A DNA stretch of 64,000 bases from Lachnospiraceae bacterium (GTDB lineage: Bacteria; Bacillota; Clostridia; Lachnospirales; Lachnospiraceae): positions 62,001 to 126,000 of the forward strand of contig JAFRSU010000076.1 of assembly GCA_017427415.1 (NCBI GenBank). The letters run 5' to 3'. The notes beneath the pieces were generated by a model. It was not told the DNA's origin. It was given only the letters and a program-made list of their open reading frames with translations, and ran no database searches. The translations under genes and the position numbers were made by a program. Numbering within the stretch: the stretch's first letter is position 1; each line of letters starts with the position of its first letter. This document shows, in pieces, positions 8,417-17,483 of this stretch.

Positions 8417-9451
8417 ATGATAGACAAACTGGAAAAGAAATTCGGAAGATTTGCCATAAGAGGACTTATGAAATATGTCATAGGTCTTTATCTGGCAGGT
8501 TTCGTTATATATATGATCAACGATACTTTTTATGATACCTGGCTTACGCTGGATATAGATAAGATCCTCTCCGGTCAGGTCTGGAGGATTTTTACCTTTA
8601 TCATCCAGCCTGTGAACGTCAATAATATTTTCGGTATGTTCATATCGCTTTATGTATATTTTATGTTCGGGACGGCCATAGAAAATGTGTGGGGATCATT
8701 CCGGTTTACCCTGTTTTATATATCTGGTATCCTGTTTAATATCCTTGCGGTCGTTACTATGTATCTGATCGTTTATGCCATATACGGATACGGTGTCAGC
8801 TTCCCCGCTGATTTAAGTTATATAAATCTTACGCTGTTTCTGGCTTTTGCGCTTACATTCCCCGAGCTCAGATTCGGCATGGGTAACGGCGGTATGAGCA
8901 TGTTTACCATGATTTGGCTCTTAGCTATAGCGGTGGATGTATATCAGGCATTCCAGTACGGCGGAGAATTTTTGGGATTTATCACACTTGCCGAATGCCT
9001 TGTGTGGATGACAATACTTTGCTTCGGACCAAAGGCAAAACATATGGTCATAGTACATTTTGTACTGCTCGGCGTAGAGATAGCCAAGGCTTTCAGACTA
9101 AGCAAGTGGTACGGTATTTTTTCAATTGTCATGACCGCATATGCGCTTCTTAATTTCTTTATCCATTATACCTCCATGAAGAGAAAAGGGGTAGGTTTAA
9201 GGAACCGTATACAGAAACAATTCATGCAGAGTATAAGAAACAGCGAAAACCGTGCTGCTGCATCCGGAACACATCCGCATGGCAAGGTAGTGAGCATATA
9301 CAGGGGCGGCGACCAGCCGAGACACCGCTGTGCGGTATGCGGCAGAACGGAAAAGGATGATGATACCCTGGAGTTCAGATTCTGCAGTAAATGCAACGGC
9401 AGCTACGAATATTGCAGTGACCACTTATATACACATGAACATAAAACCTGA
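8417..9451 (+). CDS. Rhomboid-like multi-pass membrane protein with C-terminal zinc-binding motif
   Basis: Encodes 344 residues with about six membrane helices (residues 15-265). The segment GTAIENVWGSFRFTLFYISG resembles the rhomboid/Derlin second-third helix region, but the catalytic GxSG serine motif is not visible, so proteolysis is unlikely. The cytoplasmic tail has Cys/His pairs (HRCAVCG, FCSKCNG, YCSDH, HEH) suited to zinc. The ATG at 8417 is chosen because AAGGTA precedes it. An open extension to 8261 has no ribosome site and runs through hairpin-prone sequence. Function is unknown. Confidence 0.7.
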   Translation: MIDKLEKKFGRFAIRGLMKYVIGLYLAGFVIYMINDTFYDTWLTLDIDKILSGQVWRIFTFIIQPVNVNNIFGMFISLYVYFMFGTAIENVWGSFRFTLFYISGILFNILAVVTMYLIVYAIYGYGVSFPADLSYINLTLFLAFALTFPELRFGMGNGGMSMFTMIWLLAIAVDVYQAFQYGGEFLGFITLAECLVWMTILCFGPKAKHMVIVHFVLLGVEIAKAFRLSKWYGIFSIVMTAYALLNFFIHYTSMKRKGVGLRNRIQKQFMQSIRNSENRAAASGTHPHGKVVSIYRGGDQPRHRCAVCGRTEKDDDTLEFRFCSKCNGSYEYCSDHLYTHEHKT

Positions 9452-9465
9452 CGGAAGGTAATAAT

Positions 9466-10536
9466 ATGTTTTCTAAAGACATAAAGCTGATATTCAGTGA
9501 CAGAAAGATGCTTATATTACTATTGTTCCTGGTGCTTTTATGTGCTGCCGGCATATTTTTCTGTGTGAATGACACGGACAGACCTGCGGCTACGCTGGGA
9601 ATAGTAGATGAAGACCAGACAAAGCATTCGGCGCTGCTTGCCACTTATTTTGACGAAAACGAAGTATTCACATCATATTTCACCGTACTGCGCGGTACCA
9701 GGGAGGAGATGGAAGAAAAGTTTGAGAAAGGCGAGCTGGATATATACGTAGTCCTGCATAAGGGCTTTACGGAGAAGCTGGTCGGACTGGAGAATACTCC
9801 TATCAAGACTGTGATCAACAGTACGGACAAGACCAAGATGGTGCTGTTAGATAATCTCATGAAGGCTTATTCCGACTATATCACGGCAGTTGAGATCAAT
9901 TGCCAGGGACTGGCCGATATCATGAGAGCAGAGGGATATGACAGGGCTACGGTAAATGACAGGAATGTAACGATATCTTACGACCTCCTTTTTACTGCAC
10001 TTGGCAAGGACGATTTTTTCAAGCGTGAGACCATAGACCGTTTTGAAGGTATCTCGCTTATAAATTATTATGTTTATTCCGGTATAATACTTCTTATACT
10101 GTACGGCGGGCTTTTTGCAGGACTTAAGGTATTAAAGGAGAAGCTCGGACAGGTAGGAGTGAGACTCCGTTCCACCGGTGTAAGCGGTGTGCGTTATTAC
10201 GGAAGCAGTCTGTGCGCTTTCATGCTGGTATACGGTTCAATCATGGCGGTATCGATGCTGGCGGTGATACTCCTCGGAGACTTAAAGGTTCCGCCCAAGG
10301 CTTTGATATTTATCATGGGGGCTATAGCGGTTTCGTGTGTGATCTTCATGTTTATATCAAGGTTTATCAATTCGGTATCGGGCTATATGATACTCGGCAA
10401 CATGCTCATACTTTTTACGACAATTGCCGGAGGCGGGATCATACCTATCATGTATCTTCCCGAGGGCTGTGCAGTTGTAGCCAGATTTACGCCCACTTAC
10501 TGGTTTATCAAGCTTATACTTAATTCCGGGATCTGA
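9466..10536 (+). CDS. ABC-2 type transporter permease
   Basis: Encodes 356 residues. One N-terminal membrane helix (about 13-33) is followed by an extracytoplasmic domain of roughly 170 residues (starting TLGIVDEDQTKHS) and five or so C-terminal helices from about 200. This is the ABC-2 membrane layout used by export permeases of the YhgE/DrrB kind. The next gene is a paralogue, so the two probably form a heterodimer. No ATPase is adjacent. Substrate is unknown. Confidence 0.8.
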   Translation: MFSKDIKLIFSDRKMLILLLFLVLLCAAGIFFCVNDTDRPAATLGIVDEDQTKHSALLATYFDENEVFTSYFTVLRGTREEMEEKFEKGELDIYVVLHKGFTEKLVGLENTPIKTVINSTDKTKMVLLDNLMKAYSDYITAVEINCQGLADIMRAEGYDRATVNDRNVTISYDLLFTALGKDDFFKRETIDRFEGISLINYYVYSGIILLILYGGLFAGLKVLKEKLGQVGVRLRSTGVSGVRYYGSSLCAFMLVYGSIMAVSMLAVILLGDLKVPPKALIFIMGAIAVSCVIFMFISRFINSVSGYMILGNMLILFTTIAGGGIIPIMYLPEGCAVVARFTPTYWFIKLILNSGI

Positions 10537-10563
10537 AGAAGTTAGAATTATACGAGGTATAAA

Positions 10564-11604
10564 ATGAGCCGTTTTATTCTCAGGTTGAAAATATGTTTAA
10601 AGGACAGGACTGCGGGGATATGCTATGCGGTTTCCGTTATAGTCATGTTTGCCCTTTTGATGGGGCTTTCCTCTGTGGCGGAGGAGAGGAGTGCGGTGCC
10701 GGTGGGGCTTTTTGTTGCGGATGACAGCGAGGAAGCAGCACTGCTTGCCGAAAAGATCAGAAACACTCCTTCATTATATGTATATGAAGAAAGCCTTGAT
10801 GACTTAAAAGAGCTTCTGCTTGACGGATATGTCAACAGTATCTTCATTGTGGAGGAAGGCTACGGAGACAGAGTAAGAAATAAGGATGTGGATGATCTTG
10901 TGACGGTGATCTCGGGCAAGGATGACCAGATGTCCGTAATGATCAGCGATATCGTGGCAGGGGCCATGATGTATGAGATATGCCTTAACAAAAGCTACAG
11001 GCTGTATAAGGATTCGCTTCCGACCAATGCTTTAGACAAACAGCAATACAGTGATTATATCAGAAAGCTGTATGACAGCAACGATTTTGCGTTTAATTTT
11101 GAGGCGGTATATAAGGACCCGAAGGTCAAAAAAATAGAGGAGCGTCAGGTCACCAACGGCATGATATATAAGCAGATGATAGCCGGCATGCTGGCTATGC
11201 TGCTGTGTCTTATGGCATTTGTTTCGTGCAATTGCTTCTGTATGGAATACGAAAACGGTGTGGCTTACAGGCTTGAAAGTTTTCCCGGCTCCGGAATTCC
11301 GAAGGAAATTATGGACTTTTTGGGAATTTTCATGTATACTTTACCTTTGAGTATAGTAGCAGGTCTGCTTTTTGCGGATATAAAAGCGGTTATCGCAAGC
11401 ATTGTATATCTTTTGATACTATGTGCGGTATGTACTTTTATCTCAAAAGCGGTAAAAAAGACCGAGAGTTATCAGCTTGTCGGAGCGGTGCTTGTCATAG
11501 GACTCGGCGTACTCGGATTTGTGAGCGTATTTTCCGGGCTGATAGGAGGTCCCGAGTTCTTAAAGTATACACCGAATGCAATATATATCAATCTGCTGGT
11601 ATAA
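10564..11604 (+). CDS. ABC-2 type transporter permease, second subunit
   Basis: Encodes 346 residues with the same architecture as its neighbour: N-terminal helix (about 17-37), an external domain starting VPVGLFVADDSEE, and a C-terminal bundle of helices from about 205. It lies 27 bases downstream and is probably the partner half of one permease. The genes that follow are unknown cytoplasmic proteins rather than an ATPase. Confidence 0.78.
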   Translation: MSRFILRLKICLKDRTAGICYAVSVIVMFALLMGLSSVAEERSAVPVGLFVADDSEEAALLAEKIRNTPSLYVYEESLDDLKELLLDGYVNSIFIVEEGYGDRVRNKDVDDLVTVISGKDDQMSVMISDIVAGAMMYEICLNKSYRLYKDSLPTNALDKQQYSDYIRKLYDSNDFAFNFEAVYKDPKVKKIEERQVTNGMIYKQMIAGMLAMLLCLMAFVSCNCFCMEYENGVAYRLESFPGSGIPKEIMDFLGIFMYTLPLSIVAGLLFADIKAVIASIVYLLILCAVCTFISKAVKKTESYQLVGAVLVIGLGVLGFVSVFSGLIGGPEFLKYTPNAIYINLLV

Positions 11605-11631
11605 TGTGACTTGATTTTGGAGGATCGTGTT

Positions 11632-12879
11632 TTGAGTAAGAGCGTTAATTATGAGTTCTATTTTAAGGAACTTGAAAATACATATTTTGAGCTGGCATTT
11701 ACCGAGCTTGCTTTAGATTATTACTGTTTTAAGGAAAGAGACCTGGAAAAGCCCGGTATGGACGGCGATGCACAGGCTGATATGTTCAGGACCAGGCTGG
11801 AAGCCCTTGTGGAAAAGTGCTTCGGAGATTACGCTTCTTTAGAGGAAACAGGGAAAAGCGCAGATGTACTGAAAACAGAGATAAGGGATGAGGTTGAAAA
11901 GCTTGTAAAGATAATAGACAGGCTTGAGCTTGACAAGTATGTTTCGGAACGTGAAACAGTCGACGGAGAGAAATTCGATTATCCCGATGACGATGAGGCG
12001 GCAAAGATAGTCTTAAGAAGCATATTTGCGGTAAATGACAATGCGATCATAAATGAGCGTATAAAAAATGCCGTATATGAGCTTCCGGTCAGGATGACAA
12101 AAGTAAGGTTTTTTGATATAATAAAAAACGGCATGAAATTATATATAGGTTCCGACTATGATATATTGGACAGATTCGTATATATGCTTGAGAGCAGCAC
12201 CGGTATCTCGGGAGATGAAGTGCTCAAAAATATGGAAGATAAGCCCGGCCTTGATAAGGTAAGGGAAAGATATGAGTATCTTAATGACCTTGCCGGCATA
12301 TGCAATTATATATGTGTTATCGGCGGGACGGACAGTAAGATCAGGGAAGAGAAAAAAGACGATGTGGAAAAGCTTATACAGCTGATAAAACTGTCTTCTT
12401 CTCTGAACGGAGAAAGTACGGCGGATGCGGAAAAGATCCTCGGCAGTCTGGAAGGAAAATTAGAGGAGATGTCACAAAAGGTTCCGGCCTTAGAGGCAAA
12501 GCTTGCCGGATATATAGAATCCGAGGAAGGGGAGCTTTCCGAAAAAGCAGTATTGCTGGAGAGGATGAGAAGGCTTATGTCATCATCCCTTTATGCGGAC
12601 TTAGAGACCGAAGCGCCCGAAGAAGCTGATGAGACAGCTGTAGAAAAGGCGTTTGAAGGGTTGAAAGCCAAGCTTGAAGCCTGCTTTACGGCGGATGGAA
12701 GGACACTTAACCGTGCCAGGATGGCGGCAGCGCTTTCGTCACTTCCCGTATTTTTCAATTCACGTACCGAGGTCATGAATTATGTGAGGGAAGCACTTTC
12801 ATCCTGCAGCAACAATCATGAGAAAAACATCGCAGTATCAAATATTTTGTCATCCGGTTCGGAGGACATGGAGGATTAA
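11632..12879 (+). CDS. Hypothetical acidic helical protein
   Basis: Encodes 415 residues with no recognised domain, no signal peptide and no membrane segment. It is rich in Glu, Lys, Leu and Ala and probably mostly helical; LEGKLEEMSQKVPALEAKL may form a short coiled coil near residues 280-300. The TTG at 11632 is chosen because GGAGGA ends 7 bases upstream. It sits between the ABC-2 permeases and a small unknown gene with tight spacing, so it probably belongs to the same transcript. Confidence 0.6.
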   Translation: MSKSVNYEFYFKELENTYFELAFTELALDYYCFKERDLEKPGMDGDAQADMFRTRLEALVEKCFGDYASLEETGKSADVLKTEIRDEVEKLVKIIDRLELDKYVSERETVDGEKFDYPDDDEAAKIVLRSIFAVNDNAIINERIKNAVYELPVRMTKVRFFDIIKNGMKLYIGSDYDILDRFVYMLESSTGISGDEVLKNMEDKPGLDKVRERYEYLNDLAGICNYICVIGGTDSKIREEKKDDVEKLIQLIKLSSSLNGESTADAEKILGSLEGKLEEMSQKVPALEAKLAGYIESEEGELSEKAVLLERMRRLMSSSLYADLETEAPEEADETAVEKAFEGLKAKLEACFTADGRTLNRARMAAALSSLPVFFNSRTEVMNYVREALSSCSNNHEKNIAVSNILSSGSEDMED

Positions 12880-12885
12880 GCAAAA

Positions 12886-13224
12886 GTGATCGAATGGAGC
12901 GGGAAACTGTTCCTTACGGACAGTGTAAAGAAAAAAGTCAAAAAGATCAGAAAAAAGATCGAAAAACCGGACAAGATCAGGTTTGGGGCATATATAGTCA
13001 CGCTTAATGATAACGGGACCGATCTGTTCGATATATACAATATCCTTATGTTTCCTGCAAAGCATTTTAAGAAGGAAGATACGGATGTTACGATAGTCGG
13101 GCTGGCCGGAAATGAGGACGAGTCCAAAGAGCTTGTGATAGAGATTATAAAAAAGATCACGGCGGATAATACGCCGCTTACACCCGACGGACTAAAAGAG
13201 TATTTTAAGGCATCAGCAAAATAA
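12886..13224 (+). CDS. Hypothetical protein, 112 residues
   Basis: A small Lys-rich protein that starts at GTG 12886, with GAGGA 10 bases upstream and only 6 bases after the preceding stop. The N-terminus has basic helices (VKKKVKKIRKKIEK). The middle alternates hydrophobic residues in a beta-like way (FGAYIVTLNDNGTDLFDIYN). No family is recognised. Its position upstream of the DUF2953 and GerW genes may be conserved. Confidence 0.6.
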   Translation: MIEWSGKLFLTDSVKKKVKKIRKKIEKPDKIRFGAYIVTLNDNGTDLFDIYNILMFPAKHFKKEDTDVTIVGLAGNEDESKELVIEIIKKITADNTPLTPDGLKEYFKASAK

Positions 13225-13243
13225 GCTGGGTTAGGAGCATACA

Positions 13244-14395
13244 GTGCTTACGGTTATTCTTACAATTTTAAAAGTATTGGGAATAATTATTGCGGTAGTG
13301 ATCGGATTGCTACTGCTTATTGTGCTGCTTGTAGGTTTTGTACCCATCAGATATAAGGCTTCCGTAAAGTACCCGGAGGAGGGTACATTAAATGAGGATG
13401 TGATAAGCCGGCGGAAAAGGGATGCCCTGATGAATAAGATAAAGGGATCCGATGAAAAGGAAGAAAGCGAAGAGCCGGAAGAGGAAGAAAAGAAGCCTCT
13501 TATGATAAAGGCGAACGCCGTTGTATCATGGCTGCTGCATATAGTTCATGCGACAGTCGATGTGGACAGCTCGGGCATGGTGATAAATGCAAGACTGTTC
13601 GGACTGTTTAAGATATACTCCACAGACCCCGAGTACGTAAAAAAGAAGGAAGAAAAGAGAAAGAAAAAAGAAGAGAAGCGGCAGAAGAAGGAAGAAAAGC
13701 AAAAGGCTAAGGATAAAAAGAAGAACGAAAAAGAAGACCTGAAAGAAGAAACAAAGCCCGTGATCACCTCGCAAGGCGAAGAAGCAGATAAGGAAGCAGG
13801 AAAAGAAACACCGGATAAAGAAACAGACGTTAAAGATGCGGATGTTAAGGATGCTGACGATAAAGATGAAGCCGATGTCTTAGATATCGATGATGATGAC
13901 GAAGAAGATGATGAAGCATCCGATGAGTATAAGGGCATAAAAGGCAAGTTCAAAAAGATAAAAGATAAGATCGGAAAAATAAAAGATAAGATCAGATCCA
14001 TAAAGGAAAAGATATATCACTTAAATAAAAAGAAAAATTATATCCTTGATATGAAAGACGATGAAAGAGTAAGGAGCGGCGTAGGATATGCCAAGGACAA
14101 GTTCCTTCTCATATTAAAGAGGATATTGCCGAAGAAACTGAACGGTTATGTCGCATTCGGCATGGAAGACCCCGCATCCACAGGTAAGATACTCGGATCG
14201 GTAAGCGCATTTTTCCCGATATGGGGTGAGCATGTTACTCTGGTACCTGATTTTGAGAACAAGAGACTGGAAGTAGATGCTGACTTAAAGGGAAGGATCA
14301 TGATAGCATTGCTTGTTATACCTGCCTTAAAGGTATGGTTTAATAAGGATATAAAGTACATTCGAAAGAAAGTCGGTAAGCTCAAGAGAATGTAA
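13244..14395 (+). CDS. DUF2953 membrane protein with charged low-complexity insert
   Basis: Encodes 383 residues. An N-terminal membrane helix (about 3-32) and the pattern FVPIRYKASV, then SAFFPIWGEHVTLVPDFE and a hydrophobic C-terminal patch, match DUF2953 (YtfI of Bacillus). The centre is unusual: a Lys/Glu tract (about residues 130-165) runs into an Asp-rich stretch (about 190-225) and then a Lys-rich one. The GTG at 13244 has AGGAG 7 bases upstream. In spore formers this family lies next to the GerW/YtfJ gene, as here. Confidence 0.8.
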   Translation: MLTVILTILKVLGIIIAVVIGLLLLIVLLVGFVPIRYKASVKYPEEGTLNEDVISRRKRDALMNKIKGSDEKEESEEPEEEEKKPLMIKANAVVSWLLHIVHATVDVDSSGMVINARLFGLFKIYSTDPEYVKKKEEKRKKKEEKRQKKEEKQKAKDKKKNEKEDLKEETKPVITSQGEEADKEAGKETPDKETDVKDADVKDADDKDEADVLDIDDDDEEDDEASDEYKGIKGKFKKIKDKIGKIKDKIRSIKEKIYHLNKKKNYILDMKDDERVRSGVGYAKDKFLLILKRILPKKLNGYVAFGMEDPASTGKILGSVSAFFPIWGEHVTLVPDFENKRLEVDADLKGRIMIALLVIPALKVWFNKDIKYIRKKVGKLKRM

Positions 14396-14455
14396 AACGG
14401 ATCATATCAAAAGTGTAGATCAAGAAACTATAATATTTTACAAGGAGAACAGAAA

Positions 14456-14869
14456 ATGGCAGAGAACAAAAACAATTTTGCAGAGACAGTCACATCATTA
14501 TTCAAGGGCATGGACACATTTATCTCGACCAAAACTGTCGTAGGTGATGCTGTAAGGTTTGATGACGGTACCGTTATCCTTCCTCTCGTTGATGTAAGCT
14601 TCGGTGTAGGTGCCGGTGCATTCATGAAGGACGAGAAAAAGAACAGCGCAGGCGGCGGAATGGGCGGTAAGATCACTCCCAATTCCGTACTTGTGATCAA
14701 GGACGGCCAGTATAAGCTTGTAAGTGTTAAGAGCACCGATGTTGTATCCAAGGTCATCGATATGGTTCCGACCGTTATAGACAAATTTAAGAAATCACCC
14801 AAAGATAAGGCTGATGAAAAGGAAATGGTAAAGAAGGGTGAGGATTTCCTTAAGGAACAGGAGAGCTAA
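14456..14869 (+). CDS. ytfJ: GerW/YtfJ family protein
   Basis: Encodes 137 residues. The pattern VVGDAVRFDDGTVILPLVDVSFGVGAGAF, a Gly-rich turn (SAGGGMGG) and ITPNSVLVIKDGQ is the YtfJ/GerW signature. In Bacillus the family is linked to spore germination. Many Clostridia carry it in sporulating and non-sporulating species, so it is not proof of sporulation here. It follows DUF2953 by 60 bases behind an AAGGAGA ribosome site. Confidence 0.9.
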   Translation: MAENKNNFAETVTSLFKGMDTFISTKTVVGDAVRFDDGTVILPLVDVSFGVGAGAFMKDEKKNSAGGGMGGKITPNSVLVIKDGQYKLVSVKSTDVVSKVIDMVPTVIDKFKKSPKDKADEKEMVKKGEDFLKEQES

Positions 14870-14875
14870 ATAAAA

Positions 14876-17050
14876 ATGAATAAGTTAAAGAAATGGATTG
14901 CAGCGCTTTTAGCTTCAGTCATGGTACTGTGCTGCTGTACCGGCTGTGATATGCTGGCCGGTGAAGGCGGTGCCGATGTAGTAGGCGGCCTTGTCGACGC
15001 CATAGTAGGCGGAGGCGATGGAGGAGGTCTTGGAGGCGGAACGGGCGATATAGTGAGTTCACTCTTTGACGCATTTTTGGGCGGAAATTCCGCAGATTAC
15101 GGCTGGGGCGAATCAGCTTACAGCGGCGGATTTGATAACCTTATAGGCGGACAGACTTCTTCTGCTTCTACGTTCAGCTATGCGGATGTGGACAGCATAC
15201 CCGCAGGCAATACAAGCGGTAAGGTTACCATAATGGCATATATCATAGGCTCCAACTTAGAGTCCGAAAACGGCTGTGCCACTATGGATATCCAGGAGAT
15301 GTGCAAGGCGGAGATAGGGGAGAATATCAACCTTATCATAGAAGCCGGCGGAGCTAAGAGATGGCAGAATAACATCATGACTTCCGGCGGTGTAGGCCGT
15401 TACAGAGTAGTCGGAAGCGGCATGCAGGCATTGGAGGACCGCGGAAGAAAGAGCATGGTAGAGCCTTCCGAGGTATCTGATTTTATAAATTATTGTAAGA
15501 CCAATTATCCTGCAGACAGATATATGTTTATCTTCTGGGATCACGGCGGAGGAACTCTTGCCGGATTCGGAAGCGATGAGCTTGCTACCGGAGAGCTTTC
15601 ACTCGATGAAATATCATCCGTGTTTAAGAACAGCGGTTTAAAGTTTGATTTTGTAGGATTTGATGCGTGCCTTATGGGTACGGTTGAAACTGCATATGCT
15701 TTAAACGGAAGTGCAGACTATCTTATAGCAGCCGAGGAAGAAGAGCCCGGATACGGCTGGCATTATACAGGCTGGCTTAAGGCTTTGAGCAAGAATCCCC
15801 AGCTTGAGACTGAAAAGTTAGGCAGTATCATCGTAGATGACTTTGTAGCTTCAAACGGCAGACAGAATGTAACATTAAGTGTCATCGACTTAAAGAAGAT
15901 AAGCGATGTATATTCAAAGCTCTGCGAGCTTTGCGCCAACGGAAATAAAGAGATCGCATCAGGTAATTATTCAAACATAGCAAAAGCGAGAAAGAATACC
16001 AAGGCATATGGCGGCGGACAGTTTGAGCAGATAGATATAATCGATTTCTGTAACAAAAGCGGTCTGGCCGGTGCCGATGCGGTAGTAAGCGCCGTAAAGG
16101 ATGCAGTGGTATATCATAAGACCAATATCGGCTCCACAAACGGACTGGCTATGTATTTCCCTTATGATTACCCGAGTTATTATAAGTCTGTGAAGGCGAT
16201 AATGAAGAGCATCGGTATGGACAACGGAAAGGAATCCGGATTCTTCGGCAACTTCCTTTCAGCCAGATCCGGCGGCAGCAGCCATGGGGCATCATCCTCA
16301 CCTTTCGGTTCATTCTTCAGAAGCATGGATTACAGCGGTGAAGAGTGGTACAGTGCAGATGCTGCAGCTACCGTCAATCCCGCAGGCTTTGATCTTACGG
16401 AAGAAGGCCTGCTCGCTCTTACTGATGTTAACGGCGGAAAGGTACTCGAACTTACCGACGAGCAGTGGGACGAGATCGCTTATGCGGATATTGGCGTATA
16501 TCTTGATGACGGCGAAGGCTATATAGACCTCGGCCGTGACAATGCTTACGGAAAAGATGCAAACGGCAACATCATAGTTGATTTTGACGGGAAATGGGTT
16601 TCCATCAACGGCGAGATAGCTCCGTTTACCACATTGGCAGAAGGTACCACCGATGACGGCTGGTATACATACGGTACCACAAAGGCCGAATTTGTGAGCG
16701 CCATGACAGGCGAGAAAAAGGATATAGACATATATATCCGCTGGGATGACCTGCACAACGGCGGTTATGTCATGGGCTACAGGGATGCGGCAAAGGGAGA
16801 TGACCCCGCACCTGAAGGCCGTGGTATGGTAGCATTCCTTAAGGGTGACAAATTCAGCATACTCGGAAAGTACTATACATATGAAGGAGAGTATGATACC
16901 GAACTTGTTATCGGCGGGGATATCACTGTTGATGCTCCTTTGAAGGTTACATACATCGATTTAAGTGATTACACATTTAATATCTATGCACACATCCGTG
17001 ACATCTACGGAAACGACCTTTATACCGAGACATTGAAGCTCGTGCCTTAA
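14876..17050 (+). CDS. Clostripain-related cysteine peptidase (family C11) lipoprotein
   Basis: Encodes 724 residues. A lipoprotein signal peptide with Cys-rich lipobox (CCCTGC, cysteine near residue 23) precedes a Gly-rich stretch (about 30-75) and the peptidase domain (about 115-420). Catalytic residues are visible as His223 in FWDHGGG and Cys265 in FDACLMG, the C11 dyad. The C-terminal 280 residues are beta-rich and unassigned. It probably acts at the outer face of the membrane and cleaves after basic residues, as the family does. It follows ytfJ by 6 bases. Confidence 0.9.
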   Translation: MNKLKKWIAALLASVMVLCCCTGCDMLAGEGGADVVGGLVDAIVGGGDGGGLGGGTGDIVSSLFDAFLGGNSADYGWGESAYSGGFDNLIGGQTSSASTFSYADVDSIPAGNTSGKVTIMAYIIGSNLESENGCATMDIQEMCKAEIGENINLIIEAGGAKRWQNNIMTSGGVGRYRVVGSGMQALEDRGRKSMVEPSEVSDFINYCKTNYPADRYMFIFWDHGGGTLAGFGSDELATGELSLDEISSVFKNSGLKFDFVGFDACLMGTVETAYALNGSADYLIAAEEEEPGYGWHYTGWLKALSKNPQLETEKLGSIIVDDFVASNGRQNVTLSVIDLKKISDVYSKLCELCANGNKEIASGNYSNIAKARKNTKAYGGGQFEQIDIIDFCNKSGLAGADAVVSAVKDAVVYHKTNIGSTNGLAMYFPYDYPSYYKSVKAIMKSIGMDNGKESGFFGNFLSARSGGSSHGASSSPFGSFFRSMDYSGEEWYSADAAATVNPAGFDLTEEGLLALTDVNGGKVLELTDEQWDEIAYADIGVYLDDGEGYIDLGRDNAYGKDANGNIIVDFDGKWVSINGEIAPFTTLAEGTTDDGWYTYGTTKAEFVSAMTGEKKDIDIYIRWDDLHNGGYVMGYRDAAKGDDPAPEGRGMVAFLKGDKFSILGKYYTYEGEYDTELVIGGDITVDAPLKVTYIDLSDYTFNIYAHIRDIYGNDLYTETLKLVP

Positions 17051-17065
17051 GAATAAAAAAAGTAC

Positions 17066-17094
17066 TTGCAAATATTAAAATGATGTGATAGAAT
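17066..17094 (+). promoter_or_regulatory. Promoter of rpmB
   Basis: TTGCAA (17066-17071), 17 bases, and an extended -10 TGA-TAGAAT (hexamer 17089-17094), 53 bases before the start codon. Confidence 0.75.
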
Positions 17095-17147
17095 ACCAAT
17101 GTTTGAGGCACGACGAAGCCTACTTATGAAGTTAGGAGGTGTTTATA

Positions 17148-17345
17148 ATGGCTAAATGTGCAATTTGTGAAAAAGAGAATAGATTCGGACATCAGTTAAG
17201 CTATTCGAGAAGCCACGTTTCCAGACGTGCTAACAGAATGTGGAAGACAAATGTTAAGTCTGTAAGAGTTAAGACTGAAGGCGGAACACAGAAGATGTAT
17301 GTATGCACTTCCTGTCTCAGAGCCGGCAAGGTTGAGCGTGCATAA
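17148..17345 (+). CDS. rpmB: 50S ribosomal protein L28
   Basis: Encodes a 65-residue large-subunit protein. Seen: the N-terminal MAKCAICEKE, the core SYSRSHVSRRANRMWKTNV and the C-terminal YVCTSCLRAGKV. The two CxxC pairs mark the zinc-binding (C+) form. The ATG at 17148 has TAGGAGGTG 7 bases upstream and gives the family length. It has its own promoter and terminator. Confidence 0.97.
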   Translation: MAKCAICEKENRFGHQLSYSRSHVSRRANRMWKTNVKSVRVKTEGGTQKMYVCTSCLRAGKVERA

Positions 17346-17367
17346 TCCGGACGTTATTTAAGATTTT

Positions 17368-17405
17368 AAGACATGTATCCTTAGCAGGCTGCATGTCTTT
17401 TTTCT
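17368..17405 (+). terminator. Intrinsic terminator of rpmB
   Basis: An 8-bp stem AAGACATG (17368-17375) with CATGTCTT (17392-17399) and a 16-base loop, running into TTTTT. Confidence 0.8.
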
Positions 17406-17412
17406 ATATTTT

Positions 17413-17470
17413 GTTATCCTGAGCTGAATCGAAGCCACTTTGTGGCATCGACATAAAACGAAGAATCTTA
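17413..17470 (+). repeat. Dispersed palindromic repeat upstream of ung
   Basis: The element runs from TTATCCTGAGCTGAATCGA to ACGAAGAATCTTA, with an internal hairpin around GCCACTTTGTGGC. Nearly the same sequence is at 25685-25743, and a shorter relative at 62430-62457. It ends immediately before the ung ribosome site. Confidence 0.85.
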
Positions 17471-17483
17471 AAGAGGAAAAAAC

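Noticed and set aside
13546..14001. 151-codon Ser-rich frame on the minus strand
   Set aside because: It is the mirror of the Lys/Glu/Asp-rich codons of the DUF2953 gene, with no ribosome site or family match.
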